A stretch of 64,000 bases of DNA. It comes from Thiorhodovibrio litoralis. Lineage in GTDB: Bacteria > Pseudomonadota > Gammaproteobacteria > Chromatiales > Chromatiaceae. The stretch is from NCBI RefSeq assembly GCF_033954455.1, contig NZ_CP121473.1:5132501-5196500 (forward strand), read 5' to 3'. The translations under genes and the position numbers were made by a program. Shown here piece by piece: positions 51,371 to 60,193 of the stretch. Each line of letters starts with the position of its first letter. The stretch's first letter is position 1. The notes under the pieces are model-generated. The model worked only from the letters and a program-made list of their open reading frames with translations, ran no database searches and was not told the DNA's origin.

Positions 51371-52912
51371 GTGCGCACCCCTCACGACGCCATCCGCGAC
51401 ATGCACAACAACATCCGGTCTGAGCCGCTGCCAACCCCGCCCCCCGGCGACACACCGGATAACACCCCGGATGGCGAGTTGGAAACCCTGATCGCCGCCC
51501 TGCGCGACAGCGAGGAGCGGCTGGCGCTGGCCATCGACGCCGCCTCCGCAGGCCTGTGGACGCTGGATGTCACGACCAACAGCTTCTGGGCCTCGCCCCA
51601 GACCCGCGCGCTCTTTGGTTACACGCCGGAGGAGTCCATCCCCATGGCGCGCTTCCGTGACTCGGTGCTCGCCGAGGACTGGCCGGCGGTGGAGGCCGCC
51701 ATCGCCCGCGCCCTGGGCAGCGGCGATACGGTCGATGTCGAATATCGCATTCCCGGCCCGGATGGCGTGCGCTGGATCGCCGCGCGCGGCGCGCCGGTCT
51801 CGTCAGCGTCTGCCGCGACGCCGGGTTTGATGGGCATCGTGCTCGACATCAGCGAACGCCAGCGGCTCGCCGAGGCGCTGCGCGCCAACGAGGCACGCCT
51901 GGCCGCCGGCGCCGATCTGGCCGGCTTGGCCTTCTATGAACTAGGCTTCGACGACGACAGCCTCTTTGCCGACGCCCGCTGCCGCGAGCTGCTGGGTCTG
52001 CCGCCCAACGCCGACGGCCCGGCGTCGCTGCGCCACTGGCTGGCGGGCCTGCATCCCGAGGATCGCGACCGCGTGCTCGAACAGCGCGCACAGTTGCACC
52101 AGGGCCAACGCCGCCGCTTGGCGATCGAATACCGCTATTGTCATCCCAGTCGCGGCGAGCTGTGGCTCGATCATCTCGGCATTGTCGCCGAGCGCGACGC
52201 CAGCGACGCGCCCCGGCGCAGCTTCGGCGTGCTGCGCGACATCGGCCACAAAAAGCGCATCGAGCTGGAACTGCGGCGCATGAGCCAACAACTGCTGCGC
52301 GCCCAGGAGCGCGAGCGCGCCCTGGTCGCCCGCGAATTGCACGATGACCTCAGCCAGCGCCTGGCGGCCTTGGCCATCGAACTGGCGCGCGCCGAGCAGG
52401 CCAGCGCCGCCACGCCGCTCGCCGCCACCTTGGGCGCGGTGCGCGCACAGCTCGCGGCGCTGAGCGAGGATGTGCACAATCTCGCCTATCAGCTCCACCC
52501 CTCGGTGCTCGATGAACTCGGCCTGGCCGAAGCCCTGCGCGCCGAATGCGAGCGGCGCGGACGCCACCACCGCCTGGCCATCCACTTCGCCGCCGATCCC
52601 CTGCCGGCGATCATCGGCAAGGAAGCGGCCCTGTGTCTGTTCCGCATCGCCCAAGAGGCCCTGAGCAACCTGATCCGCCACGCCGGCGCGGAGCGCGCCG
52701 AGCTGCGCCTGTGCCCGCAGGACGGCGGCCTGCTGCTCGCGGTGCAGGATAACGGCAGCGGCTTCGACCCCCAGCAACCGGAACGCGGCCGCCATCTGGG
52801 GCTGGCGAGCATGCGCGACCGCATTCACATCGCCGGCGGCACCCTCGACATCGACAGCGCGCCCGGGCGGGGCACCACGGTGCTGGCTTGGGTGCCGGGA
52901 GACACGCAGTGA
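51371..52912 (+). CDS. PAS sensor histidine kinase, NarL/DegS type
   Basis: 513 residues from a GTG at 51371 (an ATG at 51401 is also possible). Two PAS domains (about 40-170 and 175-300), then HisKA_3 with phospho-acceptor His in VARELHDDLSQRLAAL, and a HATPase domain (LFRIAQEALSNLIRHAGA, VQDNGSGFD). No membrane segment. It overlaps the response regulator gene by four bases (GTGA), so they form a two-component pair. Confidence 0.92.
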   Translation: MRTPHDAIRDMHNNIRSEPLPTPPPGDTPDNTPDGELETLIAALRDSEERLALAIDAASAGLWTLDVTTNSFWASPQTRALFGYTPEESIPMARFRDSVLAEDWPAVEAAIARALGSGDTVDVEYRIPGPDGVRWIAARGAPVSSASAATPGLMGIVLDISERQRLAEALRANEARLAAGADLAGLAFYELGFDDDSLFADARCRELLGLPPNADGPASLRHWLAGLHPEDRDRVLEQRAQLHQGQRRRLAIEYRYCHPSRGELWLDHLGIVAERDASDAPRRSFGVLRDIGHKKRIELELRRMSQQLLRAQERERALVARELHDDLSQRLAALAIELARAEQASAATPLAATLGAVRAQLAALSEDVHNLAYQLHPSVLDELGLAEALRAECERRGRHHRLAIHFAADPLPAIIGKEAALCLFRIAQEALSNLIRHAGAERAELRLCPQDGGLLLAVQDNGSGFDPQQPERGRHLGLASMRDRIHIAGGTLDIDSAPGRGTTVLAWVPGDTQ

Positions 52913-53568
52913 CGGCACAGAGTCCCCCACGCCGCCCGCGCGTGCTGCTGGCCGATGATCACCTGATGGTGGCCGAGGCGCTGAAAAGCCTGCTCGCCGA
53001 GGCGTTCGACCTGGTGGGGGTGGCGGAGGACGGCTTGGCGCTGATCGAGATGGCCGAGCAGCTGCGCCCCGACCTGATCGTCGCCGATCTGACCATGCCC
53101 CGGCTGAGCGGGCTTGACGCCTTGGCGCGCCTGCGCGCGGCCGGCAATACGACGCCCATGGTCATCCTCACCATGCATCGCGATGCCAGTTTCGCGCGCC
53201 GCGCGCTGGAGGCCGGCGCTTCTGGCTATGTGCTCAAACACTCCGCGCCGGCCGAGCTGACGGCGGCCCTGCACGCCGCGCTAGCGGGCAAGACCTATCT
53301 GACGCCCCAGCTTGTCGAGGCGGTCGCCGCCTCCATGCAAGCCTCACCCCAAGCGACTGACGACCCGGTCGCCGCTCTCACGTCGCGCCAGCGCGAGGTG
53401 CTGCCGCTGCTCGCCGAGGGTCTGGCGGCCAAGGAAATCGCCGCGCGCCTGGGCATCTCGGCGCGCACCGTGGAGTTCCACAAGTACCAGATGATGGACA
53501 CTCTAGGCGCGCACTCCAACGCCGAGCTGGTGCGCTTCGCGGTCAAGCATCGGCTGATTGAACTCTGA
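52909..53568 (+). CDS. LuxR/NarL-family response regulator
   Basis: 219 residues from the GTG at 52909. Receiver domain with acidic pocket LLADDHLMV, phospho-acceptor Asp in LIVADLTMPRLSG and conserved Lys in GYVLKHSAP; LuxR HTH at the C-terminus (LTSRQREVLPLLAEGLAAKE, IAARLGISARTVEFHKYQM). Partner of the kinase just upstream. Its regulon is not visible; the envelope-protein genes that follow are convergent. Confidence 0.93.
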   Translation: MTAQSPPRRPRVLLADDHLMVAEALKSLLAEAFDLVGVAEDGLALIEMAEQLRPDLIVADLTMPRLSGLDALARLRAAGNTTPMVILTMHRDASFARRALEAGASGYVLKHSAPAELTAALHAALAGKTYLTPQLVEAVAASMQASPQATDDPVAALTSRQREVLPLLAEGLAAKEIAARLGISARTVEFHKYQMMDTLGAHSNAELVRFAVKHRLIEL

Positions 53569-53597
53569 TCGCGCCACATTCCCGCACGGTTTCCGTC

Positions 53598-54179
53598 TCA
53601 ATAGCCGGGCGGAGCATCGACCACCACATAGGTGACATCGCCGCCGGAATAGGCGGGCTGATACCAGGCGCCGCCGCAATCCGAATAGCTCAAACCATCG
53701 ACATAGACGGTGGTGCAGTCGAGATCGTTATAGGACGCGGCGGTGATCGCCGAGCCGACAATGGCGGCGCCGGCGACCACCGCCGCGCCCGTGGCCCAGT
53801 TGTCCCAGCGCCCCGGATACCCGTAGCGATCATCGTAATAGTCCTGGCGGTCATCACGCGCTTCGTCGCGGTAGTCCAGACGATTGTCCTGACGATCCGT
53901 GACATTGTCCTGGCGGTCGCCGCGCAGATCCTGGCGTCCGTCCGTGCGGTCAGCGCGCAAGTCCTGTCGGCCCGCCGTGCCCGAGGAAAAACCGCCCGCG
54001 CCGCCGCCCGCTGGGCGTGCGGCGAAGCTACCGCCCGCAGCCGGGCCGGAGCGCGCGAATCCGCCGCCTCCGCCCATGCCGCGACCGCCGCCGCGCGCGG
54101 CCAGCTCCATGCTTTGCACGCCAATCAGAAGGGTCAGGCTCGCCAAGGTCAGGGCTTTGCGGGTGTTGGCGATCTTCAT
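53598..54179 (-). CDS. Secreted protein with Gly-rich region and RQD repeats
   Basis: 193 residues with a signal peptide (MKIANTRKALTLASLTLLIG), a Gly/Ala/Arg-rich segment (about 29-65), a charged repeat region with several R-Q-D/R-T-D units (about 70-120), a hydrophobic Ala/Gly segment (WATGAAVVAGAAIVGSAITA) and a C-terminal part with two cysteines (LDCTTVYV, YSDCGGAW). The family is not recognised. It overlaps the upstream DUF2092 gene by ATGA, so they are expressed together. Confidence 0.75.
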   Translation of the reverse strand: MKIANTRKALTLASLTLLIGVQSMELAARGGGRGMGGGGGFARSGPAAGGSFAARPAGGGAGGFSSGTAGRQDLRADRTDGRQDLRGDRQDNVTDRQDNRLDYRDEARDDRQDYYDDRYGYPGRWDNWATGAAVVAGAAIVGSAITAASYNDLDCTTVYVDGLSYSDCGGAWYQPAYSGGDVTYVVVDAPPGY

Positions 54180-55024
54180 GGCTGGTCTCCTGGCAGGGCG
54201 TCACCCACTTCGGCGGATGTCAGGTTGGTGAGGAACTGAATGCGCTCCACATCCGCCGGCAGCTCGACCGCGAAACGCGACGATGGCGGTGAGGGTTTGA
54301 GGTTCCAATCGGAGAAATGCGCCCAGTACTGGGGTTGGCCTTGCTCCTCGCGATAGGTCAGGACAATGCGCCGCGGCAGCGGATCGCCGCTGTCGGGCAG
54401 CCACAGCTGAAAGTCGACATCGTCCGCACGCACGGCCAGGTGCGTGAAGCTTTGGCCGTCGAACTGAGCAGTACCGACGATGGCGGCTTCTTGCACCCGT
54501 TGTTTCAGCTCCTCGGGCAGGCTGGTCACCAGCAGCATGGCCAGCGGCAGGCGCATGTTGAGATCCTTGACGAAGTGCTTGATCGCCGCATCGACATCGC
54601 CGCGCATCTCGGAGGCAGCGTAAAGATTTTGGGTTTTGTTATAGACGCTGATGCGTACGCCATCGAACACGATGGTAGAGAGATTGCCGTCGCTTTGCGC
54701 GACATCCACCCGCAGGCGATCCGGGCGCAGCAGCAGAATGTCGCGTTGCTCGCCAAATTCGATTTTCTGGCCGTTCTCCTGCACCACATCGAAGCCGCTG
54801 GTCAGGCTGACCTGAAAACGCCCGCGCCCGGCGAGAAACTCCGCCATGCGCATGAGTTCCGCCAGGGCCGGATTGGCAGGCTCGACCGTGGCGTCAGCGC
54901 TGGCGGACGCATCGGTGCCGGCTCTAGCGCTCTGGGCGTCTTCCGGCGCGGCCCAGGACAGCCCCGCGCAGAGCAGGAGCGGCAACAGGGCGCCGGATAA
55001 AGCGGTTTTGATCGTTAAACGCAT
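54176..55024 (-). CDS. DUF2092 periplasmic protein
   Basis: 282 residues from the ATG at 55024: signal peptide (MRLTIKTALSGALLPLLLCA) then a region matching DUF2092 (FQVSLTSGFDVVQENGQKIE, RDILLLRPDRLRVDVAQSDG, YNKTQNLYAASEM, FTHLAVRADDVDFQLWLPDS), a LolA-like fold. Function unknown, perhaps lipoprotein or lipid handling. Second gene of the operon that starts at 55735 or beyond. Confidence 0.8.
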   Translation of the reverse strand: MRLTIKTALSGALLPLLLCAGLSWAAPEDAQSARAGTDASASADATVEPANPALAELMRMAEFLAGRGRFQVSLTSGFDVVQENGQKIEFGEQRDILLLRPDRLRVDVAQSDGNLSTIVFDGVRISVYNKTQNLYAASEMRGDVDAAIKHFVKDLNMRLPLAMLLVTSLPEELKQRVQEAAIVGTAQFDGQSFTHLAVRADDVDFQLWLPDSGDPLPRRIVLTYREEQGQPQYWAHFSDWNLKPSPPSSRFAVELPADVERIQFLTNLTSAEVGDALPGDQP

Positions 55025-55066
55025 GGACCCTCTCCTCTTGTGGTTGACCGACCGGCGATACATGAC

Positions 55067-55735
55067 CTAGCGCTGATTGAGCGTCTCGTCCGGCCAGTAG
55101 CGCGAGCCGGTCAGCTTGGCGCCGATCTTCCAGCCTTTGCCGGTCAGCACGAACACCGCCTTGCCGTCGTTGAAGCGCAGGGCGAGCTGGTCTTTTTCCT
55201 CGCCGGTCATAGCGCCGACCTCGGCGGTCGCGTCCAGCCCTTGGGTCACGAAGCGCTCGAGCAAGGCCTCGGTCTCGAACAGAATCACCATCTGGGAGGC
55301 AAAACCGCCGAGGCCGAAGCTCAGGCCCGCGCCGGTGGTGGCCATTTTCATGTAGGTGCGCGCGTCCGTCTGGCGATCGACCGCCACGCCGCGCCCGTAG
55401 CCGGCGACCACATAGAAGCTGGCCTCGCGCTTGTCGAACACCGCATAGCCGGCGCTGCGCTCATAGAGCGCGCGGCTGTCGGGCTGGTCGGCGAACAGGC
55501 GCTGTAAGGTCTCTGCGGCCATGGCGTCGATCTTCTCGCGCGTCTCGGCCGGCGTGGCCTCGTTGCCCAGGCTCTTCTGAGTGGACTCGATGGTGCCGGT
55601 GACCGCGCCGGCGGCCTTGCCAGCCATGTCGCCGACGGTCTCCGCGCCCTGTTTTAAGCCATCAAGCAACTGGGCGTTGACGGACGTGGCGCAGAGCGCG
55701 AGCAGCAAGGCCGTGAAAAAGTGCGTTTTTGGCAT
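55067..55735 (-). CDS. SYLF/Ysc84-domain lipid-binding protein
   Basis: 222 residues: signal peptide (MPKTHFFTALLLALCATSVN), then a short helical part and the SYLF domain (LYERSAGYAVFDKREASFYV, GRGVAVDRQTDARTYMKMAT, GAGLSFGLGGFASQMVILFE). The family binds phosphoinositides in eukaryotes; the bacterial role is unclear. The gap to DUF2092 is 42 bases on the same strand. Confidence 0.85.
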   Translation of the reverse strand: MPKTHFFTALLLALCATSVNAQLLDGLKQGAETVGDMAGKAAGAVTGTIESTQKSLGNEATPAETREKIDAMAAETLQRLFADQPDSRALYERSAGYAVFDKREASFYVVAGYGRGVAVDRQTDARTYMKMATTGAGLSFGLGGFASQMVILFETEALLERFVTQGLDATAEVGAMTGEEKDQLALRFNDGKAVFVLTGKGWKIGAKLTGSRYWPDETLNQR

Positions 55736-55865
55736 TCAAAAGCTCCCATTGAGGCGGGGTTGAGGCAAGATTGATGCGAGTGAAGCGAAGTTTGAAGTGA
55801 GCAAGGCACGGCGAAACCCGGGTGCGTTCCGCGATGCCTTAGGTTGCGCTCGGCAGGGCTTCTTG

Positions 55866-56429
55866 TTACTCGAAGCTGACCTTGCCGCGAATGACCCGCA
55901 CATAGGTGGCGATGACGCCATCGCCGGGCGCGAAGTCGGCCAGCACCGCAGAGTCCTCGACCGCATAGGTGCGAGTGGCCATCGGGCCTTTGATGGTGAC
56001 CTCGCCCTTAGCTGGATCCACCGCCTCGACCACACCATTGACGCTCAAGGTCTCGATCATGGCGCCATCAGGCTTTTCGCCTGGCTCGCGGATGATTTCG
56101 CTTTCTCGCACCACGGTCATGGGCGACTGGCCTTCGTCCTTAACCAAATCGACGACCAGGAAATCGGTCTCGGTGATGGTCAGGCGATTGCCGATTTTGA
56201 TTTCGTCAAGGCGCTGTACCTCGGGCGGCATGTGCAGGACAACGTACTCGCCCTCCGGAGTCTTGATGGTCAGCATGCGCTTGTCTTGATTGACCACCAT
56301 CACCTTGCCGGTAATCTCAGTGGCGGATCCGGTGGCGCCAACCAGGGTGGTCTCGGCGAGCGCGAGTGAAGCAGCGCCAAACAGGGTCAGAGTCAGGGCG
56401 CAAGCGAACGGGCGTGGGTGCTTTAGCAT
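55866..56429 (-). CDS. Periplasmic hypothetical protein
   Basis: 187 residues with a signal peptide (MLKHPRPFACALTLTLFGAA, ending SLALA). The mature part is beta-rich with two similar halves (GKVMVVNQDKRMLTIKTPEG and GVVEAVDPAKGEVTIKGPMA), suggesting OB-like or copper-binding-like barrels of the DUF5666 kind. Function unknown. Likely first gene of the 53.6-56.4 kb envelope operon. Confidence 0.75.
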   Translation of the reverse strand: MLKHPRPFACALTLTLFGAASLALAETTLVGATGSATEITGKVMVVNQDKRMLTIKTPEGEYVVLHMPPEVQRLDEIKIGNRLTITETDFLVVDLVKDEGQSPMTVVRESEIIREPGEKPDGAMIETLSVNGVVEAVDPAKGEVTIKGPMATRTYAVEDSAVLADFAPGDGVIATYVRVIRGKVSFE

Positions 56430-56475
56430 TGGGAATGTCCTCGTTGGTGAGTGGTTGGTGGTGAGAAGTGAGTGG

Positions 56476-57261
56476 TTAGTGGCCAGTCAGCACCAGCATT
56501 TTGATCGGCATCAGCAGCGACTGGATGCGCAGGATGAGCGCGTGCACCAGGCCGATGGTGTCGATGGCATGCAGGCCCAGGCTGCGCCAGAAGCCGATGT
56601 CCGGGTCGGCCAATTGCTCGTGGTGGCTGGTGTACAGATTGGCGATGCAGTTCCCACCGAGCGGCAGGTCATCGAGCTGGCCGGGGTAGAGCGGCTCCAG
56701 GACGGCGGTGATGCTGCCGGGGCGGCCCATCTGCTGAAGATCGACCAGGGTATCGGTAGGCTTGACCTGCCCGGTGGCGATCACCGGCTGCACCTCGGTC
56801 ACCACCATGGGCACGATCTGCCAGGGTTTGGCCATGCAGGCCACCTCGCCGATCATGCCGACCTTGATAACGGAGGATTCGATTTGCCCAAAACCGGCCA
56901 GCAGTCCCGCGAGCGTCGCCGAGGCGGTCAGCAGCGCCGCCGGCTCGCCACTGGGAACCACCAGCGCAAGCTGGGCGCCGGTCAGAATCGCCAGCGTCGT
57001 GGTGGTGGTGACACTGAGTGGTCGCGAAGTGCCGAGGATGGCGTAGATCACCAGCGGCACCAAGGCGGTGTAAAGCCCAACCTGCACCGGCAGCCCGGCA
57101 ATGGTGGCATAGGCCATGGCCTTGGGAATCACCACGGCAGCGGTGGTCAGACCGGCGATCAGATCCAGGCGCAACCCGTCGCGACCGTAGCCGCCGGGTC
57201 CGGTGAGAAGCCCCGCTCCGAGCCAATTTCCGAGCCAGCCGCGCGAGGGAATCATGGACAT
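56476..57261 (-). pseudogene. Chimera: SulP permease N-terminus joined to HlyD-family C-terminus
   Basis: The first ~125 residues (MSMIPSRGWLGNW, RLDLIAGLTTAAVVIPKAMA, ILGTSRPLSVTTTTTLAIL) match the start of SulP anion transporters. After LAGLLAGF the sequence becomes the C-terminal barrel and anchor region of an HlyD-type secretion protein (GMIGEVACMAKPWQIVPMVV, LDDLPLGGNCIANLYTSHHE, MPIKMLVLTGH). The fusion is in frame, so a 261-residue protein could be made, but it is neither a full transporter nor a full adaptor. Best explained by a deletion that removed the rest of sulP and the start of the hlyD-like gene. Confidence 0.75.
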
Positions 57262-57268
57262 CTTTCGC

Positions 57269-57661
57269 TCACTCCGACAGCTCGCCGGCTTCATTGGGAA
57301 CATCCTCGGGCAGCAGCAAGGCGCTCGCTGCGGTCAGTGGCAGCATCATCAGCGCGCCACCACCGGGGCGACCGATTCCCGCCTGCGCGTGGATCTGGGC
57401 AAAGAGCGCATCGGCCTGTTCGGCTTCCACCACGATATTGACCAGCCGCACCAGGGTTGGCTCAGGCAGATGCCCTTGGCGCGCGGCGGTCTCCTGCAAG
57501 ACGGCGTGGCCGCGACAATACACCGAATTGGCCCGGGTGACTCCGGCATGATCGCGCAGCCAGGCGAGCAGGCGCCGGTCGCCGCCGTCATCGGGCAGAA
57601 TGGCGGCAATCAGCTTGGCCGCGCCCGCCGCGGGTGCTGTGGTGGCTCCGGCGCCGTTCAT
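57269..57661 (-). CDS. P-II-like small protein
   Basis: 130 residues from the ATG at 57661 (MNGAGATTAPAAGAAKLIAA), overlapping the upstream P-II gene by ATGA. The pattern KLIAAILPDDGGDRRLLAWL, a middle strand-helix part and LVRLVNIVVEAEQADALFAQ fits a ferredoxin-like fold resembling the P-II superfamily, with a diverged T-loop. Probably pairs with the neighbouring P-II protein. The sulP-like chimera starts seven bases later. Confidence 0.55.
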   Translation of the reverse strand: MNGAGATTAPAAGAAKLIAAILPDDGGDRRLLAWLRDHAGVTRANSVYCRGHAVLQETAARQGHLPEPTLVRLVNIVVEAEQADALFAQIHAQAGIGRPGGGALMMLPLTAASALLLPEDVPNEAGELSE

Positions 57662-58032
57662 GTCGCCTTCCCCTGATCCGCCAGACGCTCCAGCACCTCG
57701 CGCGGGATGAAGGTCGCCAGCCGCTCGATGGGGCTGATGTAGGCCAGACCGGCGCCGGGGCGACCCAGATCCGCCGCCTGGCACACCGCCTCGAACACGA
57801 CATCCTGATGATCACTCGCCACCAACAGGCTGACGACATCCTTGTCGGCCTCGATGGCGATGCCGAGCAGCCCGAGGCGTTCGCGCAGACCGATGCCGCG
57901 CGCATGGCTGACCAGTGCCCCGGCCGCGCCCATCTCCCGCGCCGCCAGGATAACGGCGTCGCCGCGACCCGCCGACACCACGCAGGTGATCAGCACCACA
58001 TCCGTCAGCACCGTGATTTTTTCATCCGTCAT
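57658..58032 (-). CDS. P-II-family regulator
   Basis: 124 residues (MTDEKITVLTDVVLITCVVS). The end GRPGAGLAYISPIERLATFI matches the C-terminal part of P-II proteins, and the middle (LLGIAIEADKDVVSLLVASD) the core strands. It overlaps DUF1538 (58029-58032) and the following gene. P-II proteins near DUF1538 or SulP genes are thought to regulate the transporter by nucleotide binding. Confidence 0.75.
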   Translation of the reverse strand: MTDEKITVLTDVVLITCVVSAGRGDAVILAAREMGAAGALVSHARGIGLRERLGLLGIAIEADKDVVSLLVASDHQDVVFEAVCQAADLGRPGAGLAYISPIERLATFIPREVLERLADQGKAT

Positions 58033-59825
58033 AGCGGCAACTCCGCCCCCAGCGCGGAAGGGGTAGCAGGCGCGTGACCGGCGGCGCGGGCTTGCCATGC
58101 GAGCCGCCAGCGCGCCCACAGCCCGGTCAGCTGCACGCTGATAATCGGCCCGATCGAGGCCAGACACAGAATCCCAAAGCCTTCGACCGCGCCGGTGGCA
58201 TTGCCCAGCCCCAGCCCCATGGCCAGCACCAGCGGCACCGTGATGGGGCCGGTGGTCACGCCCGCGCTGTCCCAGGCGACATTGACGAACTCCTCCGAGG
58301 ACAGCCAGGTCAGCACGGCGGCGAGCAGATAGGGTGGCACGATGAGCCACACCAGCGGAAGGTCTAACACCAGCTTGGTTAGCCCCAAAGCGATGCCGCA
58401 GGCTACACCCACCGACACCGCCAGAATCAGGGTGCGCTTCTTGAAAAAGCCATTGGTCAGTTGCTCGGCGGTCACGCCGAGGGCATTGAGCGCCGGCTCC
58501 GCCACCGTGGCCGCGAAGCCCAGCACCCAGGCGAACACCACCGCGATGCTCAACCCGACGCCATAGCGATACAGCGGCGACCCCGCGGCGCCGGGCAGCG
58601 CCATGAAGGCCGCCGGTACCGAGGCCCCGGCGCTGCCACCCAAGGCCGACAGGCCGTAGGTCAGGCCCAGATTAAACAGGCACATACCGATGACGGTAAA
58701 GGCAATGCCGAGACCGATCTCGCGCGGGCGTGGCAGTGCTTCTTTCAGCACCCACCTGAGAATCAGCCACAGAAACACCACCAGCGGCACAATGGCGCGC
58801 AGGCCCATCAGCAGCTCCACCCAGGGACTGCGGGCGGACCAGGGCAAGGTCGCGCTCGCCGCGCCGACCGCCTGGGCGCTGGCAAGAATCTCCGCCGGCG
58901 TCAGCGTGGCAGCAAGGTAAAGCGTCAACAGCAGCACGCCGATGATGGGGAAAATGGACGCCAGGGTGACGATGCCAAAGCCCGACAGCCCGGAGTCACC
59001 GCGCCCGGCCGCCGCCGCGATGCCGATGCCGAGCGCCAGCACCAGGGGCACGGTCACCGGCCCGGTGGTCACCGCGCCGGCATCCCAGGCCAGGCCCAGC
59101 ACCGGCGCCAGCTCCGGCTGCGACGCGCCATAGAGCGTGAGCCCAAGCACCGGCAGCAGCGCGGTGTAGATCAGCGGTTTGAGGCTCCAGCCATAGAGAA
59201 AGCGCAGCGTGCCCAACACCGCAGCCAGCCCCACGCTGGCGCCGATCATCAGCACCAAGGCGCCCGACCAGGGATTGAGCAAGGCCCACAGATAGGGCGC
59301 GCGTTCGGGCGAGACATTCTGCCCAGCGGCCTGGAGCGCGCCAATCGCCGGCTCGGCGAAGGTCACGCCGATGCCGAGCAGCAGGGTGATCAGCAACACC
59401 AGCGGCAAGGGCGAACGGCGCGGCAAACGCTGGCCGATCAGCTCGCCGAAGGGCATCAGCCCGAGCTTCAGTCCCTCCATGAAAAACATCAGCCCCAGAA
59501 TCACCGCGAACAGCCCGCCCACGATCAGCCAGGAGTCATCGATCAACTGGCGCAGAATCAGCACCTGAAACAGCGCCAGATAGAGCGCCAAGGGCGCCAC
59601 GGCCTTGAGTTGATCGGCAAAGCGCACCGACACATAAGGCTGCAACAGCCGCGCGATTTCATCGGGGCGCAAGCGAATCGGCGCGGTCGCCGGCGCCGGT
59701 CGCGCCCGGCCCTGGGCATCCCGGCCCAGGGTCGGCCCCAGCGCGTTGTAGCTCAGCCGTTGCCGACCGGCGCCGATCGCACGCAGATAATCGCCATAGC
59801 GGATGGACTCAGGCGCACCGCTCAT
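58029..59825 (-). CDS. DUF1538 membrane transporter
   Basis: 598 residues with an N-terminal cytosolic part (1-75) and about 14 membrane segments in two homologous halves. Each half carries a near-identical motif: AWDAGAVTTGPVTVPLVLAL and AWDSAGVTTGPITVPLVLAM, plus TFAEPAIGAL / TVAEPALNAL. This duplication is typical of DUF1538 proteins. Substrate unknown. It overlaps the P-II gene downstream and the monooxygenase-fold gene upstream by four bases each. Confidence 0.9.
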   Translation of the reverse strand: MSGAPESIRYGDYLRAIGAGRQRLSYNALGPTLGRDAQGRARPAPATAPIRLRPDEIARLLQPYVSVRFADQLKAVAPLALYLALFQVLILRQLIDDSWLIVGGLFAVILGLMFFMEGLKLGLMPFGELIGQRLPRRSPLPLVLLITLLLGIGVTFAEPAIGALQAAGQNVSPERAPYLWALLNPWSGALVLMIGASVGLAAVLGTLRFLYGWSLKPLIYTALLPVLGLTLYGASQPELAPVLGLAWDAGAVTTGPVTVPLVLALGIGIAAAAGRGDSGLSGFGIVTLASIFPIIGVLLLTLYLAATLTPAEILASAQAVGAASATLPWSARSPWVELLMGLRAIVPLVVFLWLILRWVLKEALPRPREIGLGIAFTVIGMCLFNLGLTYGLSALGGSAGASVPAAFMALPGAAGSPLYRYGVGLSIAVVFAWVLGFAATVAEPALNALGVTAEQLTNGFFKKRTLILAVSVGVACGIALGLTKLVLDLPLVWLIVPPYLLAAVLTWLSSEEFVNVAWDSAGVTTGPITVPLVLAMGLGLGNATGAVEGFGILCLASIGPIISVQLTGLWARWRLAWQARAAGHAPATPSALGAELPL

Positions 59826-60193
59826 GCCGGCTCCTCCGACCCATCGCCGGGCCAGTCCTGCACCAAGCCACGCGCCCGCCGCGCCGCCTCGATCACCTCA
59901 AGCCCGCCGCTGTGGGCAATCTCATCGAAACGAATCACCGGTGGCGCGAGCGCCAACTCCATGGCCGCGACCAGCCGCGCGCCGGCCTTCGAGCCCAGAT
60001 AGCTGTCCAGCTCCGCCTGGGTATTCCACCGCGCGATCAGCAGATAGGCGTCGGCATCCTCGACATCGCCATAGAGTCGGCAATCCAGGCAGCCAGGCGC
60101 CACCCGGGTTGGCTCCAGCAGGGCGCCAATTCCGCGCAGGAAATCCCCGCGGACCTTGGGCGAGACCAACACATGGAGAGAGAATAGAATCAT
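59822..60193 (-). CDS. Antibiotic biosynthesis monooxygenase (ABM)-fold protein
   Basis: 123 residues from the ATG at 60193 (MILFSLHVLVSPKVRGDFLR). The pattern GCLDCRLYGDVEDADAYLLI, ARWNTQAELDSYL matches the dimeric ABM/YgiN ferredoxin-like fold. Likely first gene of the DUF1538/P-II operon. Function unknown. Confidence 0.75.
   Translation of the reverse strand: MILFSLHVLVSPKVRGDFLRGIGALLEPTRVAPGCLDCRLYGDVEDADAYLLIARWNTQAELDSYLGSKAGARLVAAMELALAPPVIRFDEIAHSGGLEVIEAARRARGLVQDWPGDGSEEPA

Noticed and set aside
57269-57784. Longer start for the second P-II-like gene
   Set aside because: The extension is out-of-frame translation of the upstream P-II gene; the ATG at 57661 gives the usual ATGA overlap.
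58461-60002. 513-codon plus-strand frame rich in Gln/His/Arg
   Set aside because: Antisense shadow of the DUF1538 gene, whose membrane motifs and overlaps with neighbours make the minus strand the real one.
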